Below, one piece after another: positions 42,584 to 54,726 of a DNA stretch of 64,000 nt. Within the stretch, counting starts at the first letter, position 1. Each line of letters opens with the position of its first letter. A program made the position numbers and the translations under genes. The DNA is from Rhizobacter sp. AJA081-3. Lineage in GTDB: Bacteria > Pseudomonadota > Gammaproteobacteria > Burkholderiales > Burkholderiaceae_C. The stretch lies in assembly GCF_017795745.1 (NCBI RefSeq), contig NZ_CP059067.1, positions 744,001 through 808,000 on the forward strand. The letters are read 5' to 3'. The notes under the pieces are model-generated. The model was not told the DNA's origin. It did not search any database and saw only the letters and a list, made by a program, of their open reading frames with translations.

Positions 42584-44406
42584 ACTTCGGGCGCTTCTTC
42601 CGTCGCGACAGCCGCGGTGGCGCACGCTCGCGCAGCGGCGCGGCCAGCGTGCGCAGCGTGGCCTATTCGAGCAGCCCGCTGCTGGCCTCGAAGACGCCGC
42701 CGTGGCGATCGAAGTTCGTCGTCGCGCTGGTCGGCCTGAGCTTCGTCGTGCTGCTCGGCCGCGCGCTGTACGTGCAGGTGCTGGGCAGCGACTTCTTCAA
42801 GAAGCAGGGGGAGATCCGCTTCGCGCGCACGATCGACCTGCTGGCCAGCCGGGGCCGCATCCTCGACCGCAACGGGCAGATCCTGGCCGTCAGCGTGCCT
42901 GCGCCGTCACTGTGGGTGCTGCCCAAGGACTTCGAGGCCGACCGCGCCCAGCGCCGCCAGCTCGCCAGGTTGCTGGGCATGACGCCGCCCGAACTGGACA
43001 ACAAGCTCGACAACAACCCCAACTTCGTCTGGCTGCGCCGCCAGGTCGAGGAACAGACCGCCAAGGACGTGCTGGCGCTGGGCCTCAAGGGCATCCATCA
43101 GGAGCGCGAGTACAAGCGCAAGTACCCCGAGGGCGAGGCCGCAGCGCACGTGGTGGGTTCGACCAACGCCGACGAGCATGGCCAGGAGGGGGTGGAGTTC
43201 GCCCACGAGGCCGAGCTCTCGGGCGCCGACGGCACCCGCCGCGTCATCAAGGATCGGCTGGGCCGCGTGGTGGAGGACATCGGCGAGAGCGTCGCGCGGG
43301 TGGATGGCCGCGACCTGCGACTGACGATCGACACCAAGATCCAGTTCTTCGCCTACCAGCGCGTGCGCGACGCAGTGGCCGAGCACCGCGCCACCAGCGG
43401 CAGCGTGGTGGTGCTCGACGTGGCCACCGGCGGTGTGCTGGCGATGGCCAACTACCCGAGCTTCACGCCCGGCGTGCGCGGCATCACGGCGGCCTCGGCA
43501 CGACGCAACCTCGCGCTCGTCGACACCGCCGAGCCGGGCTCGACGATGAAGCCCTTCATTGCCGCGCTGGCGCTGGAGTCTGGCCGCTTCCGCCCGTCCG
43601 ACGTGATCCAGACGGCGCCAGGCAAGCTCTACGTGACGGGCCTGCCGATCACCGACGAACACTCCATGCCGGCCATGACCGTCGAGCAGGTGGTGCAGAA
43701 GTCGAGCAACGTGGGCACCGCGAAGATCGCGCTGCAGATGCCCGCGCGCGAGATCTGGGACCTGTACACCCGCGTGGGCTTCGGGCAGAAGCCGCAGATC
43801 GACTTCCCCGGCCGCGTCACCGGCAAGCTGCGCGCCCATCAGTCGTGGCGGCCGATCGACCACGCGACCATCGGCTTCGGCTACGGCGTCTCCGTCTCGC
43901 TGATGCAGCTGGCGCAGGCCTACACCGTGTTCGCGCGCGACGGCGACATGGTGCCGCTGTCGCTGACCCTGCCCGAGGAGGGCGCGCCGCTGGAGCCGCA
44001 GGTGCGCCAGCAGGTCGTCTCTGCGCAGACTGCCAAGGCAGTGCGCCGCATGCTCGAGATGGTGACGCAGCCCGGCGGCACGGCGCTGAAGGCGGCGGTG
44101 CCGGGCTACTCCGTGGCCGGCAAGACCGGCACCTCGCGCAAGTGGGTCGACAAGGAGCGCCGCTACGCCAACGACCGCCACCGCGGCTGGTTCGTCGGCA
44201 TGGCGCCGGCCGACAAGCCGCGCATCGTCGTCGCGGTGATGATCGACGAGCCCAAGGCCGGCAAGTTCTTCGGCGGCGACGTGGCCGCACCGGTGTTCAG
44301 CCAGGTGGTGCAGCAGACGCTGCGCACGATGGGCGTGCCGCCGGATCTCGACGTGAAGACGCAGATCGTCGCGCGCGACATCCCCGTCGTCGAGGAGAGC
44401 TACTGA
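42580..44406 (+). CDS. ftsI: Septal peptidoglycan transpeptidase FtsI (PBP3)
   Basis: The 608-residue class B PBP has a basic cytoplasmic N-terminus, TM near 45-65 (FVVALVGLSFVVLLGRAL) and a dimerisation domain (RGRILDRNGQILAVS). The transpeptidase domain has nucleophile Ser321 in EPGSTMKPF, S375-S-N and K515TGT. It crosslinks septal peptidoglycan together with FtsW. Start 42580 overlaps ftsL. Confidence 0.97.
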   Translation: MNFGRFFRRDSRGGARSRSGAASVRSVAYSSSPLLASKTPPWRSKFVVALVGLSFVVLLGRALYVQVLGSDFFKKQGEIRFARTIDLLASRGRILDRNGQILAVSVPAPSLWVLPKDFEADRAQRRQLARLLGMTPPELDNKLDNNPNFVWLRRQVEEQTAKDVLALGLKGIHQEREYKRKYPEGEAAAHVVGSTNADEHGQEGVEFAHEAELSGADGTRRVIKDRLGRVVEDIGESVARVDGRDLRLTIDTKIQFFAYQRVRDAVAEHRATSGSVVVLDVATGGVLAMANYPSFTPGVRGITAASARRNLALVDTAEPGSTMKPFIAALALESGRFRPSDVIQTAPGKLYVTGLPITDEHSMPAMTVEQVVQKSSNVGTAKIALQMPAREIWDLYTRVGFGQKPQIDFPGRVTGKLRAHQSWRPIDHATIGFGYGVSVSLMQLAQAYTVFARDGDMVPLSLTLPEEGAPLEPQVRQQVVSAQTAKAVRRMLEMVTQPGGTALKAAVPGYSVAGKTGTSRKWVDKERRYANDRHRGWFVGMAPADKPRIVVAVMIDEPKAGKFFGGDVAAPVFSQVVQQTLRTMGVPPDLDVKTQIVARDIPVVEESY

Positions 44407-45884
44407 TGGCGCTGCAACGCCTGGGCGATGCCCGCGCGGCCAGCGACTGGCTGGCGCAGCGCGGCGTGCGCTCGCTTGCCGTCGACAGCCGGCGTGTGCA
44501 GCCCGGCGATGCCTTCATCGCCTGGCCCGGCCACGCGCTGGACGGACGGCAGTACGTCGGGCAGGCGCTGGCCGCGGGCGCGGTGGCCTGCCTGGTCGAG
44601 GCAGACGGCGTCGAAGCCTTCGAGTTCGGCGAGGGCGCGCCGGTGGCGGCAGTGGCAGGCCTGAAGTCGAGCACAGGCGAGATCGCCGACGGCTTCTACG
44701 GCCGGCCCAGCGAACTGCTGCAGGTGGTGGCGACCACCGGCACCAACGGAAAGACCTCGACCGCCTGGTGGACGGCGCAGGCGCTGAGCCAACTCGGGCG
44801 GCGCTGCGGCGTGATCGGCACGCTGGGGATCGGTGAGCCTTCAGCGAATGTCGCATCGACCGGCCTGACCACGCCCGACCCGGTGACACTGCAGCAGGCG
44901 CTGCGCCGCTTTGCCGACGAAGGTTTCGCGGCCTGCGCCATCGAGGCCTCGTCGATCGGCATCGTCGAGCAGCGCCTGGCGGGCACGCGCATCGCAGTCG
45001 CGCTGTTCACCAACTTCACGCAGGACCACCTCGACTTCCACGGCAGCATGGCGTCGTACTGGGAGGCCAAGAGCGCATTGTTCGACTGGCCGGGCCTGCG
45101 TGCGGCGATCCTCAACGTCGACGACCCCCAAGGCGCGGCACTCGCCGAGCGCCTGCGCGGGCTCGACTGCTGGACCTACTCGGTGCGCGGGCCGGCGCGG
45201 CTGCGCGCCAGCGACATCGCCTACCGAGACGGCGGGCTGGCATTCGAGGTGATCGAGGGCGATCAGCGCGCCACGGTGCGCAGCACGCTGATCGGCGAGT
45301 ACAACGTGTCCAACCTGCTGGCGGTGATCGGCGGCCTGCGCGCGCTCGGCGTGCCGCTGGCCGAGGCCGCGCAGGCCTGCGCCGTGCTCACGCCGGTGCC
45401 CGGGCGCATGCAGCGGGTCGAGGCGACGCGGCCGGGCCCGGAGGTGGTGGTCGACTACGCCCACTCGCCCGATGCGCTGGAGAAGGCGCTCGAAGCGCTG
45501 CGTCCGTTCGCCACCCAGCGTGGCGGCCGGCTGTGGTGCGTGTTCGGGTGCGGCGGCAACCGCGACACCGCCAAGCGCCCGCTGATGGGCGGTATCGCGC
45601 AGCGCCTGGCCGACCGCGTGGTGCTGACCAGCGACAACCCGCGCCACGAGCCGCCGGCCTTCATCCTGCTGCAGATCGTGGCCGGCCTGGCGGGCAGTCA
45701 GGAACGCGTGAACGTCATCGAGGACCGCCGCAAGGCCATCGCCCACGCAGTGCGTGAAGCCGGTGCGAACGACGTCGTGCTGATCGCCGGCAAGGGCCAT
45801 GAGGACTACCAGGAGATCGCCGGCAATAAGCTGCCGTTCTCCGACGTCGACGAAGCGCGATTCGCGCTGGAGGCGCGCGCATGA
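44406..45884 (+). CDS. murE: UDP-MurNAc-tripeptide synthetase MurE
   Basis: This 492-residue Mur ligase adds the third stem residue. The P-loop is ATTGTNGKTSTAWW. EASSIGIVEQRLAGT, FTNFTQDHLDFHG and YAHSPDALEKAL follow. The DNPR motif (TSDNPRHEPP) predicts meso-diaminopimelate as substrate, and a GKGHEDYQE motif completes the C-terminal domain. ATG 44406 overlaps the ftsI stop by 1 nt. The longer frame upstream is a shadow of ftsI. Confidence 0.97.
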   Translation: MALQRLGDARAASDWLAQRGVRSLAVDSRRVQPGDAFIAWPGHALDGRQYVGQALAAGAVACLVEADGVEAFEFGEGAPVAAVAGLKSSTGEIADGFYGRPSELLQVVATTGTNGKTSTAWWTAQALSQLGRRCGVIGTLGIGEPSANVASTGLTTPDPVTLQQALRRFADEGFAACAIEASSIGIVEQRLAGTRIAVALFTNFTQDHLDFHGSMASYWEAKSALFDWPGLRAAILNVDDPQGAALAERLRGLDCWTYSVRGPARLRASDIAYRDGGLAFEVIEGDQRATVRSTLIGEYNVSNLLAVIGGLRALGVPLAEAAQACAVLTPVPGRMQRVEATRPGPEVVVDYAHSPDALEKALEALRPFATQRGGRLWCVFGCGGNRDTAKRPLMGGIAQRLADRVVLTSDNPRHEPPAFILLQIVAGLAGSQERVNVIEDRRKAIAHAVREAGANDVVLIAGKGHEDYQEIAGNKLPFSDVDEARFALEARA

Positions 45885-47266
45885 GCATGACCACGCTGGC
45901 CCGGCTCTACGCGCTGCTGCCCGACGCCCGGCTGGTCGGCGACCCGTCCATCGTCGTGCAGCGTGTGCACACCGACACGCGCAGCCTGCGTGCGGGCGAC
46001 CTGTTCGTGGCGCTGCGCGGCGAGCGTTTCGATGCCAACGACTTCCTCGCGCAGGCCAAGGCTGCAGGTGCCGTGGCGGCGCTGGCCGAGCGCGGCCTCG
46101 ACGACGCCGGCCTGCCCGGCCTCGAAGTGGCCGACAGCGGTGCCGCGCTGATGCAGCTCGGCGGCGGCTGGCGTGCGCGCCTGCCGCTGCCGCTGATCGC
46201 GGTGACCGGCAGCAACGGCAAGACCACCGTCACGCAGATGATCGCCACCATCCTGCGCACCTGGCTGGGCAACGCCGCGCTGGGCACCGAGGGCAACTTC
46301 AACAACCACATCGGCGTGCCGCTGACGCTGCTGCGCCTGCGTCAGGATCACCAGGTCTGGCATCGCGCCGCGGTGGTCGAGCTGGGCATGAACCACCCCG
46401 GCGAGATCGCGCAGCTCGCGGCCATCGCCGCGCCCACGGTGGCGCTGGTCAACAACGCCCAGCGTGAGCACCAGGAGTTCATGGCCAGCGTCGAAGCCGT
46501 GGCGCGCGAGAACGGCAGCGTGATCAGCGCCTTGCCGGCCGACGGCACCGCGGTGTTCCCCGCCGACGACCCGCATGCGCCGATCTGGCGCAGCCTGGCC
46601 GGCGCGCGCCGGGTGACGACCTTCGCCACCGACGCCGCGGCAGACGTCACGGCCGAGGCCCGCTGGTCGGTCGACCACTGGGACATGACACTCGTCACGC
46701 CGGCCGGCCGTGCCGCGCTGGCCCTGCGTGTGGCGGGGATGCACAACGTGCGCAATGCGCTGGCGGCCGCGGCGTGCGTGCTGGCCGCGGGCTGCCCGCT
46801 GGAGGCCGTGGTGCGCGGCCTGCAGGCCTTCGAGCCGGTGAAGGGCCGCTCGCAGCTCAAGCGCCTGGCGCGCGGCGGCATCGAGATCACGCTGGTTGAC
46901 GACAGCTACAACGCCAACCCCGACTCGGTGCGCGCCGCCATCGACGTGCTCGCCGCGCTGCCCGGCCCGCGCTGGCTGGTGCTGGGCGACATGGGCGAGG
47001 TGGGCGACCAGGGCCCGGCCTTCCACACCGAAGTCGGCGCCTACGCGAAGCAACGCGGCATCGAGCACTTCTGGGCCGCCGGCGCGTTGTGCCGGCATGC
47101 CGCCGACGCCTTTGCCGGCTCGCGCCACTTCGAGGATGCGCCGGCGCTGATCGCGGCGCTGGGCCAGGCGCCGCAGGCCGCCGCCATCGTCGTCAAGGGT
47201 TCCCGGTTCATGAAGATGGAGCGTGTCGTGGCCGCCCTGAGCGAAGGAGCCGCGCATGCTGCTTAG
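45881..47266 (+). CDS. murF: UDP-MurNAc-tripeptide:D-Ala-D-Ala ligase MurF
   Basis: The 461-residue ligase adds D-Ala-D-Ala to the stem. [20 protein letters not shown] is the N-terminal uridine-binding signature. The P-loop is [14 protein letters not shown], with [47 protein letters not shown] and [12 protein letters not shown] after it. It overlaps murE (ATGA) and mraY (11 nt). Confidence 0.97.
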   Translation: MSMTTLARLYALLPDARLVGDPSIVVQRVHTDTRSLRAGDLFVALRGERFDANDFLAQAKAAGAVAALAERGLDDAGLPGLEVADSGAALMQLGGGWRARLPLPLIAVTGSNGKTTVTQMIATILRTWLGNAALGTEGNFNNHIGVPLTLLRLRQDHQVWHRAAVVELGMNHPGEIAQLAAIAAPTVALVNNAQREHQEFMASVEAVARENGSVISALPADGTAVFPADDPHAPIWRSLAGARRVTTFATDAAADVTAEARWSVDHWDMTLVTPAGRAALALRVAGMHNVRNALAAAACVLAAGCPLEAVVRGLQAFEPVKGRSQLKRLARGGIEITLVDDSYNANPDSVRAAIDVLAALPGPRWLVLGDMGEVGDQGPAFHTEVGAYAKQRGIEHFWAAGALCRHAADAFAGSRHFEDAPALIAALGQAPQAAAIVVKGSRFMKMERVVAALSEGAAHAA

Positions 47267-48434
47267 CCTGGCCCAATGGCTGCAGACGCTGTCGCCGGAG
47301 TTTGGCTTCTTCCGCGTCTTCCAGTACCTGACCTTCCGCGCCGTGATGGCCGCGCTGACGGCGCTGCTCATCGGCCTGGCCTTCGGGCCCTGGGTGATCC
47401 GCCGCCTGGCGGCGTTGAAGATCGGCCAGCCGATCCGCGACTACGGCGTGCAGGAGCACCTGGCCAAGAGCGGCACGCCGACGATGGGCGGGGTGCTCAT
47501 CCTCATCGGAATCGGCGTCTCGACGCTGCTGTGGTTCGACTGGAGCAACCGCTTCGTCTGGATCGTGATGCTGGTGACGCTGGGCTTCGGCGCCATCGGC
47601 TGGGTCGACGACTGGCGCAAGGTGGTGCAGAAGAACCCGGAGGGCATGGCCTCGGGCGAGAAGTACTTCTGGCAGTCGGTGATCGGCCTGGTGGCGGCGC
47701 TGTACCTCGCCTTCAGCGTCTCGGAGACCTCCAACCTGCGCGTGCTCGAACTGTTCCTGCGCTGGGTGCAGAGCGGCTTCTCCAATGACCTGCCGCCCAA
47801 GGCCGACCTGATCGTGCCCTTCTTCAAGACGATCAGCTACCCGCTGGGCGTGTTCGGCTTCATCGCGCTGACCTACTTCGTCATCGTCGGCGCGAGCAAC
47901 GCCGTCAACCTCACCGACGGGCTGGACGGCCTGGCCATCATGCCGGTGGTGATGGTCGGCTCGGCGCTGGGCATCTTCGCCTACGTGACCGGCAACGCGG
48001 TGTTCAGCAAGTACCTGCTGATCCCCTACATCCCCGGTGCCGGCGAACTGATGGTCTTCTGCGCGGCGATGGCCGGCGCGGGCCTGGCCTTCCTGTGGTT
48101 CAACACCCACCCGGCCCAGGTGTTCATGGGCGACGTGGGCGCGCTGTCGCTGGGTGGCGCGCTGGGCACCATCGCCGTCATCACGCGCCAGGAGATCGTG
48201 CTCGGAATCATGGGCGGCGTCTTCGTGCTCGAGGCGCTGTCGGTGATGCTGCAGGTCGGCTGGTTCAAGTACACGAAGAAGAAATACGGCACCGGCCGGC
48301 GCATCCTGAAGATGGCGCCGCTGCACCACCACTTCGAGAAGTCGGGATGGAAGGAGACGCAGGTCGTCGTGCGCTTCTGGATCATCACCATGTTGCTGTG
48401 CCTGATCGGTTTGGCAAGCCTGAAGCTGCGCTGA
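47256..48434 (+). CDS. mraY: Phospho-MurNAc-pentapeptide translocase MraY
   Basis: The 392-residue enzyme with about 10 TM helices makes lipid I on undecaprenyl phosphate. Landmarks are [26 protein letters not shown] (Asp pair), [34 protein letters not shown] and [14 protein letters not shown]. The start at 47256 lies inside the end of murF. The stop overlaps the murD ATG by 1 nt. Confidence 0.97.
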   Translation: MLLSLAQWLQTLSPEFGFFRVFQYLTFRAVMAALTALLIGLAFGPWVIRRLAALKIGQPIRDYGVQEHLAKSGTPTMGGVLILIGIGVSTLLWFDWSNRFVWIVMLVTLGFGAIGWVDDWRKVVQKNPEGMASGEKYFWQSVIGLVAALYLAFSVSETSNLRVLELFLRWVQSGFSNDLPPKADLIVPFFKTISYPLGVFGFIALTYFVIVGASNAVNLTDGLDGLAIMPVVMVGSALGIFAYVTGNAVFSKYLLIPYIPGAGELMVFCAAMAGAGLAFLWFNTHPAQVFMGDVGALSLGGALGTIAVITRQEIVLGIMGGVFVLEALSVMLQVGWFKYTKKKYGTGRRILKMAPLHHHFEKSGWKETQVVVRFWIITMLLCLIGLASLKLR

Positions 48435-49987
48435 TGAACCACCTCAACGACATCGACGTGATCGTGCTCGGCCTCGGTGAATCCGGGCTGGCGATGGTGC
48501 GCTGGTGCGTTCGCCACGGCGCACGTGTTCGCGTGTGGGACTCGCGCGATGCCGTGCCGAACGACGCCGTGCTCGCCGAGCAGCTGCCGCAGGTGCAGCG
48601 CCTGCGCGGCGAACTGGGCGACGACGCCTTCGCCGGCGTGCGCCTGGTGTGCTCGTGCCCGGGCCTCGCTCCCACCGATGCGCGCATCGCCGCACCGCTG
48701 CTGCGCGTGGCCGATACCGGCGTGCTGGTGCAGGGCGAGCTGGAACTCTTCGCCCGCGCGCTGGCCGACCTGAAGGCGCAGCGGGCCTATGCGCCCAAGC
48801 TGCTGGCGATCACCGGCACCAACGGCAAGACCACCACCACCGCGATGACGGCGCTGCTGGTCGAGCGCGCCGGCCGCAGCGTGGCGATGGCCGGCAACAT
48901 CGGCCCCACCATGTTGCAGACGCTGGCCGATGCACTGGATCGCGCGGCGAGTGCGACCGAGGACGAGCCGCAGCCTCTGCCCGAGGTCTGGGTGCTCGAG
49001 CTCTCCAGCTTCCAGCTCGACGAAGCCAAGGGCTTCGAGCCCGACGCGGCCGCGGTGCTCAACATCAGCGAAGACCACCTCGACTGGCATGGCTCGATGG
49101 CCGCCTACGTGGCCGCCAAGGCGCGCGTGTTCGGCAAGCAGGCGGTGATGGTGATCAACCGCGACGACGCAGCGGTCGAGAAGCTCGTGCCCGAGCCGAT
49201 CCCGGTGAAAGGCCGCCATGCGAAGCCGATCGAGCGCGAAGTGATCCGCTTCGGCCTGGACGAGCCGCATCGCCCTGGCGACTTCGGCCTGCGCACCGAG
49301 AATGGCATGGCCTGGCTGGTGCGCGCGATGGAAGCCGACGAGACCATCAAGCGCTTCAAGGGCGAGGCCGAGGAAGAGCTGCACATTCAGCGCCTGATGC
49401 CCGCCGATGCGCTGCGCCTGCGCGGCCGCCACAACGCCGCCAATGCGCTGGCCGCGCTGGCGCTGGCCACCGCCATCGGCTGCCCGCTCGGGCCGATGCT
49501 GCACGGCCTGCGCGAGTACACGGGCGAGCCGCACCGCGTCGAGTTCGTCGCCACGGTCGACGGTGTCGACGCCTTCGACGACAGCAAGGGCACCAACGTC
49601 GGGGCCACCGTGGCCGCGCTCGACGGCCTGGGCGCCGACCGCGCGCCGGCGAAGCTGGTGGTGATCCTCGGCGGCGACGGCAAGGGGCAGGACTTCGCGC
49701 CGCTGCGTGGCCCGGTGTCGCGCCACGCCCGCGCGGTGGCGACCATCGGACGCGACGCCGAGCGCATCGAGCAGGCGCTGTCCGGCCTGGACCTGCCGCT
49801 GCAGCGCCACGACACGCTCGAAGCCGCGGTGAAGTGGAGCTTCGAGCGCGCCCATGCCGGCGATGCCGTGCTGCTCAGCCCGGCCTGCGCCAGCCTGGAC
49901 ATGTTCCGCAACTACGCGCACCGTGCCGAGGTCTTCGTGGCCACGGTGTTCGGCCTGGCGGCCGACCGAGGGGAGCTCAACGCATGA
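48434..49987 (+). CDS. murD: UDP-MurNAc-L-alanine:D-glutamate ligase MurD
   Basis: The 517-residue ligase adds D-Glu. It has [18 protein letters not shown] (N-terminal uridine site), [16 protein letters not shown] (P-loop), [44 protein letters not shown] and [17 protein letters not shown]. It is about 80 residues longer than E. coli MurD, mainly through an insertion in the central domain around residues 245-320 ([17 protein letters not shown] region), as seen in other Burkholderiales. It overlaps ftsW by 4 nt. Confidence 0.96.
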   Translation: MNHLNDIDVIVLGLGESGLAMVRWCVRHGARVRVWDSRDAVPNDAVLAEQLPQVQRLRGELGDDAFAGVRLVCSCPGLAPTDARIAAPLLRVADTGVLVQGELELFARALADLKAQRAYAPKLLAITGTNGKTTTTAMTALLVERAGRSVAMAGNIGPTMLQTLADALDRAASATEDEPQPLPEVWVLELSSFQLDEAKGFEPDAAAVLNISEDHLDWHGSMAAYVAAKARVFGKQAVMVINRDDAAVEKLVPEPIPVKGRHAKPIEREVIRFGLDEPHRPGDFGLRTENGMAWLVRAMEADETIKRFKGEAEEELHIQRLMPADALRLRGRHNAANALAALALATAIGCPLGPMLHGLREYTGEPHRVEFVATVDGVDAFDDSKGTNVGATVAALDGLGADRAPAKLVVILGGDGKGQDFAPLRGPVSRHARAVATIGRDAERIEQALSGLDLPLQRHDTLEAAVKWSFERAHAGDAVLLSPACASLDMFRNYAHRAEVFVATVFGLAADRGELNA

Positions 49988-51294
49988 ACACCCTCGTACG
50001 CGATCGGCTCCTGCCGGGCTTCGGTGCCTGGCGGGCGCGCCTGGCCGGGCTGTTCAGGCGCAGCGCGCCAGCGTTGCCGCGCCGTGCCAAGCCCGAACCC
50101 AGCGCCACCGTCATCCCGGTGCGCGACTGGATCAACGTCGGCAGCGCGCAGCCGGCACGCCTGCTCGGCTTCGACCAGGCGCTGGTGTGGGTCGTCGTGG
50201 CCCTGCTCGCGCTGGGCATGGTGATGGTCTTCAGCGCCTCGGTGGCGCTGCCCGACAGCCCGAAGTTCGCGCGGTATGCGCCGACGCACTTCCTGACCCG
50301 GCATGCCATCCAGATTACCATCGCCGTGCTTGCCGCACTGGTGGTCGTGCAGATACCGGTCAGCGTGTGGGAGAAGGCCGCGCCCTGGCTGTTCGTCGCC
50401 GCGCTGGTGCTGCTGGTGCTGGTGCTGGTGCCCTTCATCGGCAAGGTGGTCAACAACTCGCGACGCTGGATCCCACTGGGCGTGATCAACTTCCAGCCGA
50501 GCGAACTGGCCAAGCTGGCGATGGCGATGTACGCCGCCAGCTACATGACGCGCAAGATGGAAGCGCGCGAGAACTTCGTGCGCGCCGTCTGGCCGATGGC
50601 GGTGGCGCTGGGCTTCACCGGCTTCCTGCTGCTGCGCGAGCCCGACATGGGCGCGTTCATGGTGATCGCGCTGATCTCCATGGGCATCCTGTTCCTCGGC
50701 GGCGTGAACGGGCGCATGTTCCTGCTCAGCGGCACGGTGCTGGTGGGCACCTTCGTGCTGGTGATCGCCTCCAGCCCCGAAAAGCGCGAGCGCATCTTCG
50801 CCTACCTGAAGCCCTGGGACCCGGAGTACGCGCTCGGCAAGGCCTACCAGCTCACGCACTCGCTGATCGCCTTCGGGCGTGGCGAATTCTTCGGCCAGGG
50901 GCTGGGCAGCAGCGTCGAGAAGCTGCACTACCTGCCCGAGGCGCACACCGACTTCCTGCTCGCCGTGATCGGCGAGGAGCTCGGCTTCATTGGCGTGGCC
51001 TGCGTGATCGTCGCCTTCTTCTGGCTGACGCGGCGCATCTTCCACATCGGCCGCCAGTCGATCGCGCTGGACCGCGTGTTCGCGGGCCTGTACGCGCAGG
51101 GCATCGGCATCTGGTTCGGTGGCCAGGCCTTCATCAACATGGGCGTGAACCTGGGCGTGCTGCCCACCAAGGGCCTGACGCTGCCGCTGATGAGCTACGG
51201 CGGCTCGGCGATCGTGATGAACCTGGTCGCGCTGGCCATCGTCATCCGCATCGACGTGGAGAACCGGCAGATGATGAGAGGAGGGCGATCGTGA
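49984..51294 (+). CDS. ftsW: Septal peptidoglycan glycosyltransferase FtsW
   Basis: This 436-residue SEDS protein has about 10 TM helices. A basic cytoplasmic N-terminus of some 60 residues precedes [86 protein letters not shown] and [11 protein letters not shown] are the SEDS landmarks. It polymerises lipid II with FtsI. Its stop overlaps the murG start. Confidence 0.97.
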   Translation: MNTLVRDRLLPGFGAWRARLAGLFRRSAPALPRRAKPEPSATVIPVRDWINVGSAQPARLLGFDQALVWVVVALLALGMVMVFSASVALPDSPKFARYAPTHFLTRHAIQITIAVLAALVVVQIPVSVWEKAAPWLFVAALVLLVLVLVPFIGKVVNNSRRWIPLGVINFQPSELAKLAMAMYAASYMTRKMEARENFVRAVWPMAVALGFTGFLLLREPDMGAFMVIALISMGILFLGGVNGRMFLLSGTVLVGTFVLVIASSPEKRERIFAYLKPWDPEYALGKAYQLTHSLIAFGRGEFFGQGLGSSVEKLHYLPEAHTDFLLAVIGEELGFIGVACVIVAFFWLTRRIFHIGRQSIALDRVFAGLYAQGIGIWFGGQAFINMGVNLGVLPTKGLTLPLMSYGGSAIVMNLVALAIVIRIDVENRQMMRGGRS

Positions 51295-52367
51295 CGCGCC
51301 ACCTCGTCGTGATGGCGGCCGGCACCGGCGGCCACGTGATCCCCGGCCTCGCGGTCGCCCGCGAGATGCTCTCGCGCGGCTGGACGGTGAGCTGGCTGGG
51401 CACCACGCACGGCATGGAGAACAAGCTGGTGCCGCCCTCGGGCATCGCGATGGACAACATCGCCTTCAGCGGCGTGCGCGGCAAGGGCCTGCTGCACACG
51501 CTGACCGGCGGGCTGCGCCTGCTCGGCGCGTTCTGGTCCTGCCTGCGCATCCTGCGTGCGCGCCGCGCCGACGCGGTGCTCGGCATGGGCGGCTACGTGT
51601 GCTTCCCCGGCGGGCTGATGGCCTCGCTGCTGGGCAAGCCGCTGGTGCTGGTGAACGCCGATGCCGCGCTGCTGATGAGCAACAAGGCGCTGCTGCCGGT
51701 GGCCGACCGCATTGCCTTCGGCTTCGACGGCCCGACGCTGCGCGGCATCAAGCGTTCCGTGGTCACCGGCAACCCGGTGCGCGCCGAGATCGAGGCGCTG
51801 CCCGAGCCCGCGCGGCGTTTCGCCGGCCGCAGCGGGCCGCTGCGCGTGCTGGTGGTCGGCGGCAGCCTGGGCGCCCGCGCGCTCAACGAGGCGGTGCCGC
51901 AGGCGCTGGCGCTGATCGACGCTGCGCAGCGACCGCAGGTGACGCACCAGACCGGCAACGCCAACCTCGAGGCCGTGCGCGCCGGCTATGCGCAGGCGCA
52001 GGTGCAGGGCGAATTGCTGCCCTTCATCGACGACATGGCGCAGCGCCTGGCGGATTGCGACGTGATCGTCTGCCGCGCCGGCGCGGTGACGGTCAGCGAA
52101 CTGTGCGCCGCCGGCGTGCCCGCGGTGCTGGTGCCGCTGGTGGTGAGCACCACCTCGCACCAGCGCGACAACGCGCAGTGGCTGGCCGGGCAGGGCGCGG
52201 CGATCCACCTGCCGCAGACTGAACTCAGCCCCAGGCGACTGGCCGATCTGTTGGCGGGCCTGACGCGCGAGGCCTTGCTGGCCATGGCGACGAAGGCCCG
52301 GTCGCTGGCCCAACCCAAGGCGGCGGCCCGCGTCGCCGACCAGATCGAATCGTTGGTGGCCGCATGA
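51291..52367 (+). CDS. murG: UDP-GlcNAc:lipid I N-acetylglucosaminyltransferase MurG
   Basis: The 358-residue GT-B enzyme converts lipid I to lipid II. The N-terminal loop is [94 protein letters not shown] (in parts) and [11 protein letters not shown] follow. Start GTG 51291, behind a GAGGAGGG SD, overlaps the ftsW stop. Confidence 0.97.
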   Translation: MTRHLVVMAAGTGGHVIPGLAVAREMLSRGWTVSWLGTTHGMENKLVPPSGIAMDNIAFSGVRGKGLLHTLTGGLRLLGAFWSCLRILRARRADAVLGMGGYVCFPGGLMASLLGKPLVLVNADAALLMSNKALLPVADRIAFGFDGPTLRGIKRSVVTGNPVRAEIEALPEPARRFAGRSGPLRVLVVGGSLGARALNEAVPQALALIDAAQRPQVTHQTGNANLEAVRAGYAQAQVQGELLPFIDDMAQRLADCDVIVCRAGAVTVSELCAAGVPAVLVPLVVSTTSHQRDNAQWLAGQGAAIHLPQTELSPRRLADLLAGLTREALLAMATKARSLAQPKAAARVADQIESLVAA

Positions 52368-53773
52368 AGCACGCCGTCAAGCACATCCATTTCGTGGGCA
52401 TCGGCGGGGCCGGCATGAGCGGCATCGCCGAGATCCTGCACAACCTGGGTTACGTCGTTTCAGGATCCGACCAGAACGACAGCGCCACCTCGCGGCGCCT
52501 GGCCTCGCTGGGCATCCGCGTGGCGATCGGGCACGACGCCGCACACATCGCTGGCGCGGAAGCCGTGGTCACCTCCACCGCGGTGAAGGGCGACAACCCG
52601 GAGGTGATCGCCGCACGCGGCAAGCGCATCCCGGTGGTGCCGCGCGCGGTGATGCTGGCCGAGCTGATGCGCCTGAAGAAGGGCATCGCCATCGCCGGCA
52701 CGCACGGCAAGACGACCACCACCAGCCTGGTCACCAGCGTGCTGGCCGAGGCCGGCGTGGACCCGACCTTCGTCATCGGCGGCAAGCTCAATGCCGCCGG
52801 CGCCAACTCGCGCCTGGGCTCGGGCGACTACATCGTCGTCGAGGCCGACGAGTCGGATGCGTCCTTCCTCAACTTGATGCCGGTGATGGCGGTGGTGACG
52901 AACATCGACGCCGACCACATGGACACCTACGGCCACGACTTCGCCAAGCTGAAGCAGGCCTTCGTCGAATTCATCCACCGCATGCCGTTCTACGGCGCGG
53001 CCATCCTGTGCGTCGACGACGCTGGCGTGCGCTCGATCATGCCAATGATCTCGCGCCCGCTGGTCAGCTACGGCTTCGGCGAGGACGCGATGGTGCGAGC
53101 CGTGAACGTGCAGGCTCAGCCGGGCGGCACGATGCGCTTCACCGTGCAGCGCCGCAACGGCGTGCGCATGCCCGACCTCGAGGTGACGCTGAACCTGCCC
53201 GGCGAGCACAACGTGCTCAACGCGCTGGCCACCATCGCCGTGGCTACCGAGCTGGAGCTGCCCGATGCGGCCGTGGTTCAGGGCCTGGCCGAGTTCCGCG
53301 GCGTGGGCCGGCGCTTCCAGCGCTTCGGCGATGTCGTCGCCGCCACCGGAGGGAAGTTCACCCTGGTCGACGACTACGGCCACCACCCGGTCGAGATGGC
53401 CGCCACGCTGGCCGCGGCGCGCGGCGCGTTTCCGGGCCGTCGCATCGTGCTGGCCTTCCAGCCGCACCGCTATACCCGCACGCGCGACTGCTTCGAGGAT
53501 TTCGTCAAGGTGCTCGGCAGCGCGGACGCGGTGCTGCTCGCCGAGGTCTACGCCGCCGGCGAGGCGCCGATCGTCGCCGCCGACGGCCGCGCGCTGGCAC
53601 GTGCCATCCGCGTGGCCGGGCGTGTGGACCCGGTCTTCGTCGACGACATCGTCGCCATGCCGCAGGCCGTCGCCGCACACGTGAAGGACGGCGACGTCGT
53701 CATCACCATGGGCGCCGGCTCGATCGGCAGCACTGCGCAGCACGTGGTGGATCTCCTGGGAGCCGCAGCATGA
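52364..53773 (+). CDS. murC: UDP-MurNAc:L-alanine ligase MurC
   Basis: The 469-residue ligase adds L-Ala, the first stem residue. [18 protein letters not shown] is the N-terminal uridine site. [14 protein letters not shown] is the P-loop, and [25 protein letters not shown]-like [24 protein letters not shown] and [16 protein letters not shown] follow. It overlaps murG and ddl by 4 nt each. Its paralogue Mpl is encoded at 62134-63495. Confidence 0.97.
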   Translation: MKHAVKHIHFVGIGGAGMSGIAEILHNLGYVVSGSDQNDSATSRRLASLGIRVAIGHDAAHIAGAEAVVTSTAVKGDNPEVIAARGKRIPVVPRAVMLAELMRLKKGIAIAGTHGKTTTTSLVTSVLAEAGVDPTFVIGGKLNAAGANSRLGSGDYIVVEADESDASFLNLMPVMAVVTNIDADHMDTYGHDFAKLKQAFVEFIHRMPFYGAAILCVDDAGVRSIMPMISRPLVSYGFGEDAMVRAVNVQAQPGGTMRFTVQRRNGVRMPDLEVTLNLPGEHNVLNALATIAVATELELPDAAVVQGLAEFRGVGRRFQRFGDVVAATGGKFTLVDDYGHHPVEMAATLAAARGAFPGRRIVLAFQPHRYTRTRDCFEDFVKVLGSADAVLLAEVYAAGEAPIVAADGRALARAIRVAGRVDPVFVDDIVAMPQAVAAHVKDGDVVITMGAGSIGSTAQHVVDLLGAAA

Positions 53774-54723
53774 ACATCGACCCGAAGAGCCTGGGCAAGG
53801 TTGCGGTGCTGTTGGGCGGCACCTCGGCCGAGCGCGAGATCTCCTTGATGTCAGGTGGCGGCGTGCTGGCCGCACTGCAATCGCAGGGCGTCGACGCGCA
53901 CGCCTTCGATCCCGCGCAGCGCGAGCTGGCCGAGCTGAAGCACGAGGGCTTCGCACGCTGCTTCATCGCCCTGCACGGCCGCCACGGTGAGGACGGCACG
54001 GTGCAGGGCGCGCTGGAGCTGCTGCGCATCCCGTACACCGGGTCGGGCGTGATGGCCTCGGCCATTGCCATCGACAAGGTGATGACCAAGCGACTGTGGC
54101 AGGCAGTGGGCCTGCCCACGCCGAAGTACGTGACGCTGCCTCGCGACGCGCAAGGCCGCGAGCGCGTGCGCACGGTGCCGGACGAGCTCGGCCTGCCGCT
54201 GATCGTCAAGCCGCCGCACGAGGGTTCGTCGATCGGCGTCACCAAGGTCAAGGGCTACTCGGACATGCAGGACGCCGTGGCGCTGGCGGCGAAGTACGAC
54301 GAGGTCGTGCTGTGCGAGGAGTTCATCGAAGGCGACGAGCTGACCTGCCCGGTGCTCGGCGAGGGCGACAGCGCCCGCGCGCTGCCGGTGATCCGCATCG
54401 TCGCGCCCGAAGGCGCTTACGACTACCAGAACAAGTACTTCACCGACGTCACGCAATACCTGGTGCCCAGCGGCCTGCCCGAAGCGGAGGAGCGCGAGAT
54501 CCAGCGCATCGTTGTCGAGGCCTACCGCGCGCTGGGCTGCCGCGGCTGGGGCCGCGCCGACCTGATGGTGCGCGGCGCCGATCGCCAACCATACCTGCTG
54601 GAGATGAATACCAGTCCGGGCATGACCTCGCACTCGCTGGTGCCCATGTCGGCCAAGGCTGCCGGCATGAGCTACGAGCAGCTGTGCCTGCACATCGCGG
54701 CCAGCGCCGCCCTGGATTCCTGA
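53770..54723 (+). CDS. ddl: D-alanine-D-alanine ligase
   Basis: The 317-residue ATP-grasp enzyme is of DdlB type. [87 protein letters not shown] and [17 protein letters not shown] form the catalytic loops. It supplies D-Ala-D-Ala to MurF. ATG 53770 overlaps the murC stop. Confidence 0.97.
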   Translation: MNIDPKSLGKVAVLLGGTSAEREISLMSGGGVLAALQSQGVDAHAFDPAQRELAELKHEGFARCFIALHGRHGEDGTVQGALELLRIPYTGSGVMASAIAIDKVMTKRLWQAVGLPTPKYVTLPRDAQGRERVRTVPDELGLPLIVKPPHEGSSIGVTKVKGYSDMQDAVALAAKYDEVVLCEEFIEGDELTCPVLGEGDSARALPVIRIVAPEGAYDYQNKYFTDVTQYLVPSGLPEAEEREIQRIVVEAYRALGCRGWGRADLMVRGADRQPYLLEMNTSPGMTSHSLVPMSAKAAGMSYEQLCLHIAASAALDS

Positions 54724-54726
54724 ACC